Counted from the first letter of the stretch, positions 1 to 6,343 are shown. The stretch is DNA of 6,712 nucleotides from a bacterium (GCA_027364695.1 DAHXOV010000128.1:1-6712); one strand, 5' to 3'. The notes: generated from the letters alone by a model not told the origin. Translations and numbers: made by a program.

Positions 1-518
1 GGATATTTCATTACAAACCATCTAAATATGGCAATACTATGGCAGACAGAGCCGCCATACATACACTTAAATATTCTCATCAACCATTTCGAATCTTATC
101 ATTTTACCCGGGTGGCAGTGATGAAAGGCAGTATTGTTCTCCAGCTTTCAGTTTGCCTGTTGGTTCTCTTATGAGAACGCCATACAGAGAATTTCCTGAA
201 TATCATACTTCATTGGATAACAAAAATTTCATTTCATTCAAATCTATTACAGAAAGTGTTAACATGTATTTTAATATCCTACAAGCTATAGAAATGAATG
301 AGGTGCCTGTCAGCCAATATCCTTATGGAGAGCCCCAACTCAGCAAAAGAAATTTATATGTAGATAATATCAGCAGAGAGGATGTAATGCAAATGATGTA
401 CATCTTACAATATAGTGATGGAAAAAATGATCTTATAGATATTGCAGAACGAATGCGGGTATCTGTACATCAACTTCGATTATTGATAGAATTATTGAAA
501 AAAAATAATTTGCTTTGA
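1..518 (+). CDS. DUF4910 aminopeptidase-like protein with C-terminal winged helix (5' truncated by window edge)
   Basis: This is the 3' end of a longer gene. The frame is open back to the window edge, with the first full codon at position 3 (IFHYKPSKYGNT...), so the ATG at 39 is internal and not the start. The visible part carries the conserved block GGSDERQYCSP followed by LPVGSLMRTPY and FPEYHTSLDN (about 111-221). I recognise this as typical of DUF4910 proteins, which have an M28-like zinc aminopeptidase fold; the Asp of GSDER and the His of EYHTS are plausible metal ligands (inference). The last ~50 residues (about 366-515), with DGKNDLIDIAERMRVS and the ending LLKKNNLL, look like the family's C-terminal winged-helix domain. 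Homologues commonly occur in LPS/exopolysaccharide clusters, which fits the minus-strand neighbours. The biochemical role of the family is not established to my knowledge. It ends at a TGA (516-518) and is convergent with the deacetylase remnant. Confidence 0.87.
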   Translation, partial: IFHYKPSKYGNTMADRAAIHTLKYSHQPFRILSFYPGGSDERQYCSPAFSLPVGSLMRTPYREFPEYHTSLDNKNFISFKSITESVNMYFNILQAIEMNEVPVSQYPYGEPQLSKRNLYVDNISREDVMQMMYILQYSDGKNDLIDIAERMRVSVHQLRLLIELLKKNNLL

Positions 519-591
519 CGATGATAAGGGATGAAACTTCATAAGTTTAATTTTATGATTGTGATTTGCTGAAAAATCTACTGGTTCCTGA

Positions 592-903
592 TTATACTTG
601 GGAAGTTGATAAGAGTAACTCTTTGATTTGTTGTCCATAATTTTTTTCATTCCACCATTCAATGAGTTGGTTACCTGTGCAAAACCATGCATTTTCTGAA
701 AGGAGATATTCAATGATTTTTGTATATAATTTTAAAAACTCTTTATCAAAAAAAGTATTGTGCCATAAAAGTGTAAAAACGCCATTTACTTCTTTTATTT
801 TATTGATAAGATAGATACACAATTGAAATGCTTTTTCTATATCAAGCCAAAATGGTTGATAAGAAATGGATAAATCCTCATGAATATTTTTATATACAAC
901 TCT
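592..903 (-). pseudogene. 3' remnant of a polysaccharide deacetylase gene
   Basis: Reading the minus strand from 903 to a TAA at 592-594 gives 103 codons with no ATG start; an in-frame TAA lies just upstream at 904-906. The segment NGVFTLLWHNTFF, followed by LKLYTKIIEYLL, AWFCTGNQLIEWW and a few more residues, matches the C-terminal end of NodB-type polysaccharide deacetylases found in Bacteroidota surface-polysaccharide loci (the 'G-F-x-x-LWHN ... Y..I..YL ... TG..I..WW' pattern). Intact members run to several hundred residues, so only about the last quarter to third is here. The NodB catalytic motifs (the metal-binding Asp-Asp pair and the H-x-x-x-H) are missing, so the product cannot be an active deacetylase. 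The remnant lies directly downstream of, and co-oriented with, the glycosyltransferase-like gene, which suggests a former operon that has lost most of this gene. A TTG at 820-822 could in principle start a 76-residue product, but that is unlikely to matter. Confidence 0.62.
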
Positions 904-937
904 TTATCGGACACTTTTAATCCATCTAGCATGAAAT

Positions 938-2401
938 CTATAGCCATAAGGTGGATGCAAAGAATGCATCATTTGTATATGGTTTATAAAAGTAGTCGGG
1001 ATGGATTGATTCTGATTTTAATACATCACTGTTTTGTATTATATCTAATGGGTTTTCTGTGTTTTTTAATGGAAAAGCAATGCCATTATTAATTATTTCT
1101 TTTACATAATCACTTAACTCATCAACTAAAAGGGTGAATCTGAATAAAGAGTATTTTAATGAGTCAAAGAGAACAGAAGAATAAATACTAATCACTATAT
1201 TAGATTTTGATAGTAAAGTAGATAAATCCATGTTTTTAGTTAAAATCACATTCTTTAAATTTCTAATATCAGCATATTTTTCTAATGACTCTGCTGGATG
1301 AATTTTTACAACAATGATCCATTCATCATTATCTTTAATTTGTTCTGATAAAAATTTTACATATGAGATATAATGTTTCTCAAGATATGTTTGTGTTGCA
1401 ACTAAAATAATTTTTTTTGTAAAATGAGAGTTTATTATTTCCGTATCATTATTATTTATAAAAAAGTTGATATTACCAGCCATATAATCACCTATTACAT
1501 AAATATTATTAGGAAGATATTCGTATCCTGAAAGAAGCACCTTTTTCCAAAACTCACCAAATACACAAATATAATCAGGAAATAAACATTTATCTCTTCC
1601 AGTAGCAACTACTTTTGGAAAAACATAAAATATATCACTTTGTGCAATAATCCCGTGTTGCAACTCAATAATAGGGACTTTACGTTTTTTTAAATAATAA
1701 ATTATATATTCCTTATGATAATGACAAATAATAAACGCTTTTTTAAACTTACTCCCTCTGAATACTGTAGAGCAATAATTAAAATTGCGATAAAAAAGTT
1801 CTATTGCATAAGCAATATTAAATAATTCCGTCTTACTAAATAATTCTGATTCTTTTAATTTATTGTATGTTTTTATTAAATTCCTTTTCAAAGCAATGTC
1901 TTGTGGAACAAAACCATAAGCATTTACAATGTGTTCTTCTTTTGTCAGATCATACAGATGCTCCAAATGATTGGTTTTTATATCCTGATAGAAAACACTG
2001 TCCTGTGATGAATTGAAAAAAATAAAACATTTTTCCTTACCAATTGCAGATATAATTTTATCATAAAATGTGAGCGCTACTTCTCCATTTTTCCATGTAA
2101 CTCCACCGATGTCTATAAGCAAATATTCTTTGTTTTTGAAACTTACCGATTGAGAATAGCTTATCCCCTTTATAAAAAGTTTTAACCTATAATAGAATTG
2201 TAAAACATACAAAAAAATAACCGAAAGTTGAAATGTAAAAACAACACTATTTTTATTTTTACTTCTTTGGTAATAATTGACCTTTAATCCATCCAAAACT
2301 ATCTTTAATATATTAAAATCACCACAATCAAAAATGCTTATATCATCAAACCTTGAGTAAAAATCTTCTTTGAATTTGCTGAATGTGGCTTGGTGTTCCA
2401 T
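938..2401 (-). CDS. GT-B-like surface-polysaccharide glycosyltransferase-type protein
   Basis: A 487-residue protein starting at ATG 2399-2401 and ending at TAG 938-940. The C-terminal half has the marks of a GT-B-like fold as seen in capsule/LPS glycosyl- or glycerophosphotransferase-type proteins: PIIELQHG (243-250) with its 'HG' turn, FPDYICVFGEFW (274-285), a nucleotide-site-like VKIHPAE (365-371), and SIYSSVLFDSL (405-415), resembling the 'S-S-x-x-x-E/D' donor-binding loop. The N-terminal ~200 residues include a hydrophobic stretch (about 52-80, VVFTFQLSVIFLYVLQFYY) that could bind the membrane, and LLIDIGGVTW (94-103); I do not recognise a domain there. There is no signal peptide, so it is probably cytoplasmic or at the inner membrane face. 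Donor and acceptor sugars cannot be predicted. The gene is notably AT-rich and heavy in Phe, Ile, Asn and Lys, as is common for horizontally acquired polysaccharide genes. The natural C-terminus is uncertain because the frame shifts into the downstream deacetylase remnant. Confidence 0.8.
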   Translation of the reverse strand: MEHQATFSKFKEDFYSRFDDISIFDCGDFNILKIVLDGLKVNYYQRSKNKNSVVFTFQLSVIFLYVLQFYYRLKLFIKGISYSQSVSFKNKEYLLIDIGGVTWKNGEVALTFYDKIISAIGKEKCFIFFNSSQDSVFYQDIKTNHLEHLYDLTKEEHIVNAYGFVPQDIALKRNLIKTYNKLKESELFSKTELFNIAYAIELFYRNFNYCSTVFRGSKFKKAFIICHYHKEYIIYYLKKRKVPIIELQHGIIAQSDIFYVFPKVVATGRDKCLFPDYICVFGEFWKKVLLSGYEYLPNNIYVIGDYMAGNINFFINNNDTEIINSHFTKKIILVATQTYLEKHYISYVKFLSEQIKDNDEWIIVVKIHPAESLEKYADIRNLKNVILTKNMDLSTLLSKSNIVISIYSSVLFDSLKYSLFRFTLLVDELSDYVKEIINNGIAFPLKNTENPLDIIQNSDVLKSESIHPDYFYKPYTNDAFFASTLWL

Positions 2402-2435
2402 ACAAAAAAAATGATGAGAATGCGAAGCAATCGGG

Positions 2436-2443
2436 CAAATATA
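2436..2443 (-). promoter_or_regulatory. Candidate -7 promoter box for the glycosyltransferase-like gene
   Basis: The minus strand reads TATATTTG here, an exact match to the Bacteroidota -7 consensus TAnnTTTG, lying 34 bases before the ATG. Transcription would start near 2432, leaving a leader of about 30 bases. No clear TTG/TTTG -33 element is visible at 19-21 bases further upstream, and in AT-rich DNA such a box can occur by chance. The 139-base gap between mnmE and this gene (2402-2540) shows no convincing hairpin terminator, so read-through from mnmE is also possible. Confidence 0.33.
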
Positions 2444-2540
2444 ATTATTCTAACAAATGCCACATAATAAATAACCCTGAACATTGTAATTATCAAGTAG
2501 GAAACAACATGATTTTTTAAATATCAATGACAAAAATCTC

Positions 2541-3926
2541 TCACTTCCCGATACAAAAATTAGAAAAAATATTAGCCAACACCTCTTCTGAAGTAATATT
2601 ACCTGTGATATTTGACAAATGATATATTGCAAAACGCATATCCTCCGCTATAAGCTCGGTAGTAATTCCAGAACTTAAAGACGATGATACTTTTGATAGA
2701 TACGCCCTTGCTGATTTTAATTCATTGTAATGTCTCACATTACTCACCATCGGTTGATGTGGCTGATACCCCTTTTGCATCACAATTTCAAACAATCGCT
2801 CTTTCAATAAATGAATATTCAATCTTTCTTTTGCAGAAATATATAATGCATCCTTTATATCAATATTTATAATGTCTTTCATCTTATCTACTTTATTAAA
2901 AACATTCACAACACTCACACTTGGATTTATGCCATCCACCATTTGCACATATTCCTTTACCTTATCTTCCTCGTACTGAGTGATATCGTGCAGTAAGATG
3001 ACTATCATTGCCTTTTGAATAGATTGCTTGGCTCTCTCTATGCCTATTTTTTCAATTTCATTTTCGGCCTCTCTTATTCCCGCAGTATCTATGATTCTAA
3101 ATAACACACCTTTAATAACCAACTTATCCTCTATCAAATCCCTCGTAGTACCAGGAATATCGCTCACTATCGCCCTCTCATCATTCAACAAAGCATTTAA
3201 TAATGTGGATTTACCTGTATTGGGTTCCCCGAGAATAACCACTGGAATGCCCGTCTTTATAACATTCCCAACATAAAAACTATTCAACAACGCATCTAAC
3301 TTTTGTAAAGTATCTTCAAGCAAACCCTTCAGTTGTGTTCTATTTGCAAATTCTACATCCTCCTCACTAAAATCTAGCTCAAGCTCCAACAATGAAGTAA
3401 AGTTGAGCAAATGCAATCGCAATTCTTGAATCAATATTTTATATCCGCCCCTCCATTCTTCTATTGCCAACCGATGTGATGACTCTGTTTCTGAATGAAT
3501 CAAATCACCTATTGCTTCTGCTTCTGCAAGATTCATCTTTCCATTCAAATAAGCACGAATAGTAAATTCCCCTGCATTCGCCAATCTACCCCCCTTGTCT
3601 ATAATGATTTGCAAAATTTTTTGCTGCACATAAATAGAACCATGACAATATACTTCCACCACATCTTCTCCAGTGTACGACTGCGGACCCTTAAACATAC
3701 AAACCATCACCTCATCAATGATATGATCCCCTTCCATGATCCAACCATGATACATCTTCCTGCTTTCCAACTTATCCCAACAAAAGGACAATTTCTTCTT
3801 ATTAAAAAAAATACGCTGAACAATAGACACCGCCTTCTTTCCTGAACAACGAATAACCGCGACACCTCCCATCCCTGCGGGCGAAGAAATAGCAACAATC
3901 GTATCCTCTGACACACCATATAACAT
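2541..3926 (-). CDS. mnmE: tRNA uridine-5-carboxymethylaminomethyl(34) synthesis GTPase MnmE (TrmE)
   Basis: MnmE, together with MnmG (GidA), installs the (carboxymethyl)aminomethyl group at C5 of wobble uridine 34 in certain tRNAs, acting in the cytoplasm as a K+-dependent dimeric GTPase that uses a folate one-carbon donor. The protein is full length (about 461 residues). The N-terminal folate-binding domain starts with EDTIVAISSPAGMGGVAVIRCSG and includes SYTGEDVVEVYCHG and GEFTIRAYLNGKMNLAEAEA. The embedded G domain has G1 GEPNTGKS (~233-240), G2 TTRD (~260), G3 DTAG (~280), G4 NKVD (~344) and G5 SAK (~364). The C-terminal helical domain ends in the diagnostic FCIGK with the conserved Cys. 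I chose ATG 3924-3926; a GTG at 3927-3929 immediately before it is in frame and would add one residue. A GGGAGG sits 9 bases upstream of the ATG. It is coupled to the upstream thioredoxin-like gene (sequence TAGTGATG). Confidence 0.97.
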   Translation of the reverse strand: MLYGVSEDTIVAISSPAGMGGVAVIRCSGKKAVSIVQRIFFNKKKLSFCWDKLESRKMYHGWIMEGDHIIDEVMVCMFKGPQSYTGEDVVEVYCHGSIYVQQKILQIIIDKGGRLANAGEFTIRAYLNGKMNLAEAEAIGDLIHSETESSHRLAIEEWRGGYKILIQELRLHLLNFTSLLELELDFSEEDVEFANRTQLKGLLEDTLQKLDALLNSFYVGNVIKTGIPVVILGEPNTGKSTLLNALLNDERAIVSDIPGTTRDLIEDKLVIKGVLFRIIDTAGIREAENEIEKIGIERAKQSIQKAMIVILLHDITQYEEDKVKEYVQMVDGINPSVSVVNVFNKVDKMKDIINIDIKDALYISAKERLNIHLLKERLFEIVMQKGYQPHQPMVSNVRHYNELKSARAYLSKVSSSLSSGITTELIAEDMRFAIYHLSNITGNITSEEVLANIFSNFCIGK

Positions 3927-3928
3927 CA

Positions 3929-5002
3929 CTACTTGCCTCCCTTTTTTACAGATTTTTTTGCAGGTTGCAACTTTGCCCCCGATGTTGGCGGTGTTGGAGT
4001 ATTTTGTTTGCTATTTTCTCTCTTCACATACTCATCCCAACTTATATGTTTAAAATGATCCTCTCCAAAGTATAATAAAATATGCATGAGAGATTCAGGC
4101 GACTGAAAAAGAGCTATGGTCTCAATAGGATTCAACAGCTCATCCAATATCGCAAACGAGGGAAGTGTAAATTTACCATTCGTAATAGGAACAACAATAC
4201 TATTAAACGGATATCCATTAATCATCTGCTTCTTATATTTTTGACCCTTCAATACAATACTATCCTCCTCCGCATTCATTACAACCGTATGATAAAACTT
4301 ATTCAACACATTTGCCACCAAAGAATCATGTATTAAAGCCTGAGACATTACTTTACAGCTATTACAAAAACCAGTATAAAAAAATACCACTGTCTTCTTC
4401 TTATTCGTATTGCTCTCTACTTCGCTTATCAACTTTACACCTGCCCTTTTCTTCATACCAGGATTATAAAATGCATCCCTAAACAAACCCTGAAATACAT
4501 TAAAAGGCACTGTCTTATACACAGCTTCCACCATGAATACCAAAAATGGCTCTATATCCTGCTCCTTCAAATAACCCTGACTTAAAAAAGAAGTTTTCAA
4601 ATCTGAACTGACAAAGACCGTAGATGGATAAGCCAAGTTATTCCCCAATAATTTGATAGCCAATTGATGTGGTGATTTTGGATAATCAGGCTGAGTAGAA
4701 ACATACTTTTGCCCATCATATTCAATAGTATCCTTCGTCTCAGCATTCAATTTCACAGGATAAAAATACTGATTAATATACCCCGCTATATTGGAATTAG
4801 AATAAGTAGTGCGCATCATTACCTTACACCACCCGCACCAATCCGTGTATACATCTATCAAAAAAGGTTTCGGTACGGTCTTATTCTTTTCTTGCGCTTC
4901 CTTAAAAGTCAGCCAATTCACCAGCCCATCCACCTCATTTTGAGCATAAATACTTGATATTAAAAACAAACAACATAAACCCCATCTGATAAAAACTTGC
5001 AT
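3929..5002 (-). CDS. Exported tandem thioredoxin-like protein (CGWC and CNSC)
   Basis: A 357-residue protein. I chose ATG 5000-5002 because it begins a clear signal peptide (MQVFIRWGLCCLFLISSIYA, probable cleavage after A20); the frame also holds an ATG at 5053, but that would add 17 residues ahead of the signal. The first thioredoxin fold (about 28-160) has FLIDVYTDWCGWCK with the redox pair C56/C59 and a cis-proline in YPSTVF (P126), as in thioredoxin_7/DUF255-like proteins of Bacteroidota. The second (about 190-315) has VVFFYTGFCNSCKVM with C213/C216 and a cis-proline in LPSFAIL (P281). Both are therefore potentially redox-active in the periplasm, in disulfide reduction, isomerisation or thiol relay; the substrate is unknown. 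The C-terminal ~30 residues are a Pro/Thr/Lys-rich low-complexity tail ending KKGGK. The stop TAG overlaps or abuts the mnmE start, indicating an operon, though no functional link with tRNA modification is evident. Confidence 0.85.
   Translation of the reverse strand: MQVFIRWGLCCLFLISSIYAQNEVDGLVNWLTFKEAQEKNKTVPKPFLIDVYTDWCGWCKVMMRTTYSNSNIAGYINQYFYPVKLNAETKDTIEYDGQKYVSTQPDYPKSPHQLAIKLLGNNLAYPSTVFVSSDLKTSFLSQGYLKEQDIEPFLVFMVEAVYKTVPFNVFQGLFRDAFYNPGMKKRAGVKLISEVESNTNKKKTVVFFYTGFCNSCKVMSQALIHDSLVANVLNKFYHTVVMNAEEDSIVLKGQKYKKQMINGYPFNSIVVPITNGKFTLPSFAILDELLNPIETIALFQSPESLMHILLYFGEDHFKHISWDEYVKRENSKQNTPTPPTSGAKLQPAKKSVKKGGK
3936..3941 (-). promoter_or_regulatory. Shine-Dalgarno sequence of mnmE inside the upstream gene
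   Basis: The minus strand reads GGGAGG, 9 bases before the mnmE ATG (6 before the alternative GTG). It is formed by the codons for the K-G-G-K tail of the thioredoxin-like protein. Strong Shine-Dalgarno sites are uncommon in Bacteroidota, so it may aid translational coupling, or it may just be a by-product of the Lys/Gly codons. Confidence 0.5.
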
Positions 5003-5013
5003 ATTTTTTGTGG

Positions 5014-5021
5014 CAAAAATA
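5014..5021 (-). promoter_or_regulatory. Weak candidate -7 box for the thioredoxin/mnmE operon
   Basis: The minus strand reads TATTTTTG, fitting TAnnTTTG, with a GGTG about 20 bases upstream in place of the usual TTTG -33 element. It ends only 11 bases before the chosen ATG, so the leader would be nearly absent. This makes it a doubtful promoter. Confidence 0.2.
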
Positions 5022-5083
5022 AAGAATAAAAAATAATATGGCACCATGCACAATTTTATTACAAGCTAAACAAAAACCTTTTA

Positions 5084-5105
5084 AAATGTGATTTAAATCA
5101 TATTA
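5084..5105. promoter_or_regulatory. Candidate Crp/Fnr-family operator between divergent genes
   Basis: A perfect 12-base palindrome TGATTTAAATCA (5089-5100) is flanked by further matching bases, giving AATGTGATTTAAATCATATT (5085-5104) with one mismatched pair. The layout TGTGA-N6-TCATA closely follows the Crp consensus TGTGA-N6-TCACA, and it also contains the TGAT-N4-ATCA core shared with Fnr sites. It lies 37-42 bases before the TAAATTTG box edge and is centred roughly 42-45 bases before the inferred hpd transcription start, which is where a class II activator would bind. It could also affect the divergent thioredoxin/mnmE operon. The regulator is not visible in the window. Confidence 0.42.
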
Positions 5106-5125
5106 CATCCTGATAAAAAAATACT

Positions 5126-5133
5126 TAAATTTG
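5126..5133 (+). promoter_or_regulatory. Candidate -7 promoter box for hpd
   Basis: TAAATTTG matches the Bacteroidota -7 consensus TAnnTTTG exactly and ends 17 bases before the hpd ATG. There is no obvious TTTG -33 element at the expected distance (TTAC at 5103-5106), which is compatible with dependence on an activator bound at the palindrome upstream. A purine-rich AGGAAAA at 5135-5141 could serve as the ribosome-binding region. Confidence 0.42.
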
Positions 5134-5150
5134 CAGGAAAATCAAAAAGT

Positions 5151-6281
5151 ATGGAAACAAAGATAAAATCCTCTGCAAATAAAGAAAAAATAGGCGACTG
5201 GCTACCTATCAACGGAACCGACTATGTAGAATTTTATGTGGGAAATGCCAAACAATCAGCTTATTATTATCAAACAGCATTTGGTTTCCAACCACTGGCA
5301 TACAGCGGCCTCGAAACAGGAAACAGAGAAAATGTTTCTTATGTATTACAACAAGACAAAGTAAAGTTAGTACTCACCACTCCTTTAAACTCTAAAAACC
5401 CTATCAATCAACACATAGTAAAACACGGCGACGGAGTAAAAGTAATATCCTTGTGGGTAGAAGATGCTGCCAAAGCATTTGAAGAAACAGTAAAAAGGGG
5501 CGCCCAACCATTTTTACAACCCACTAAATACGAAGATAAAGATGGCTATGTTATTCAAAGTGGAATTCATATTTACGGTGATACAGTACATATTTTTACC
5601 GAAAGAAAAAATTACAAGGGTATTTTTTTACCAGGATATCAGGCATGGAACCCTCAATACAAATCATCTCCCGTAGGATTCAAATACATAGACCACATGG
5701 TAGGAAATGTCAGTTGGGGAGAAATGAATACATGGGCAAAATTTTATGAAGAAGTGATGGGTTTTTATAATTTACTCACCTTTGATGACAAAGATATTTC
5801 TACCGAATACTCCGCACTAATGAGCAAAGTAATGTCTAACGGAAATGGCTATATTAAATTCCCTATCAATGAACCAGCTGAAGGAAAAAAGAAATCACAA
5901 ATAGAAGAGTACATCCAATTTTACGAAGGACAAGGCGTACAACACATCGCGCTTGCTACCGATAATATCATTGAAACAGTTACAGAGATGAGAAAAAGAG
6001 GAGTAGATTTTTTAGACACGCCCGAATCATACTATAAAACATTATTAGACAGAGTAGGACATATAGATGAAGACATTGAAATACTTAAAAAACTAGGAAT
6101 ACTGGTGGATATAGACGAAGAGGGTTATTTGCTTCAAATATTCACAAAGCCCGTAGAAGACAGACCTACTTTGTTTTACGAAATTATTCAAAGAAAAGGC
6201 GCTAAATCCTTTGGAAAAGGCAACTTCAAAGCACTGTTTGAAAGCATAGAAAGAGAACAGGAAAGAAGAGGAAACCTTTAA
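5151..6281 (+). CDS. hpd: 4-hydroxyphenylpyruvate dioxygenase
   Basis: HPPD converts 4-hydroxyphenylpyruvate, O2 and (internally) its own 2-oxo acid side chain to homogentisate and CO2, the committed step of tyrosine catabolism via homogentisate, in the cytoplasm with Fe(II). The 376-residue product has the two-domain vicinal-oxygen-chelate layout: an N-terminal domain beginning GTDYVEFYVGNAKQSAYYY (22-40) and a catalytic C-terminal domain from about 175. The three expected iron ligands are all present: H182 in YIDHMVGNV, H265 in VQHIALAT and E344 in LFYEIIQR. The C-terminal gating helix motif GAKSFGKGNFKALFESIEREQ (350-370) is intact, so the enzyme should be active. Start ATG 5151 is the first in the frame and lies just after a TAAATTTG box. 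It stands alone: no homogentisate dioxygenase, fumarylacetoacetase or aminotransferase gene is adjacent in the window. It ends at TAA 6279-6281, shortly before a strong terminator. Confidence 0.98.
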   Translation: METKIKSSANKEKIGDWLPINGTDYVEFYVGNAKQSAYYYQTAFGFQPLAYSGLETGNRENVSYVLQQDKVKLVLTTPLNSKNPINQHIVKHGDGVKVISLWVEDAAKAFEETVKRGAQPFLQPTKYEDKDGYVIQSGIHIYGDTVHIFTERKNYKGIFLPGYQAWNPQYKSSPVGFKYIDHMVGNVSWGEMNTWAKFYEEVMGFYNLLTFDDKDISTEYSALMSKVMSNGNGYIKFPINEPAEGKKKSQIEEYIQFYEGQGVQHIALATDNIIETVTEMRKRGVDFLDTPESYYKTLLDRVGHIDEDIEILKKLGILVDIDEEGYLLQIFTKPVEDRPTLFYEIIQRKGAKSFGKGNFKALFESIEREQERRGNL

Positions 6282-6302
6282 TCAAAACCAAGGCACCACA
6301 GA

Positions 6303-6343
6303 AAATCAAAACGGCTCATTCATTGAATGAGCCGTTTTGATTT
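6303..6343. terminator. Bidirectional intrinsic terminator between hpd and the convergent gene
   Basis: Two perfectly complementary 20-base arms (6303-6322 and 6324-6343) surround a single central T, so in practice the hairpin closes with a tight 3-base loop. The inner stem is GC-containing (ACGGCTCATTCA), and each arm starts or ends with an A/T tract, giving a T-run (TTTTGATTT) on the plus strand and the same on the minus strand. It lies 21 bases after the hpd stop and 26 bases after the stop of the facing gene, so it should end transcription from both sides. Confidence 0.85.

Noticed and set aside
534..548. Small inverted repeat AAACTT-CAT-AAGTTT after the DUF4910 gene as a terminator
   Set aside because: Only six AT-rich pairs with a 3-base loop and no proper T-run; too weak to support.
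880..1092. Plus-strand open frame of 70 codons antisense to the glycosyltransferase-like gene and deacetylase remnant
   Set aside because: It overlaps better-supported minus-strand coding sequence, shows no family motif, and its composition is that of an antisense shadow.
2402..2540. Terminator or small RNA between mnmE and the glycosyltransferase-like gene
   Set aside because: No stable hairpin or conserved RNA motif is visible by eye; only T-rich runs and one promoter-like octamer.
2450..2632. Minus-strand open frame of 60 codons across the mnmE 3' end and the following gap
   Set aside because: Its first half lies within the conserved C-terminal MnmE codons in another frame; it is Cys/Leu-rich with no recognisable domain and no convincing start region.
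3028..3845. Plus-strand open frames antisense to mnmE (3028-3276 and 3495-3845)
   Set aside because: MnmE is unambiguous on the other strand over the whole range; these frames match nothing.
4082..4957. Plus-strand open frames antisense to the thioredoxin-like gene (4082-4336 and 4709-4957)
   Set aside because: They oppose well-conserved thioredoxin motifs (CGWC, CNSC) and are rich in Ile/Arg/His in the way antisense translations are.
5003..5053. Upstream in-frame start (5053) for the thioredoxin-like gene, adding MCMVPYYFLFFIFATKN
   Set aside because: The signal peptide begins cleanly at 5002, and the extension would place a second hydrophobic stretch ahead of it.
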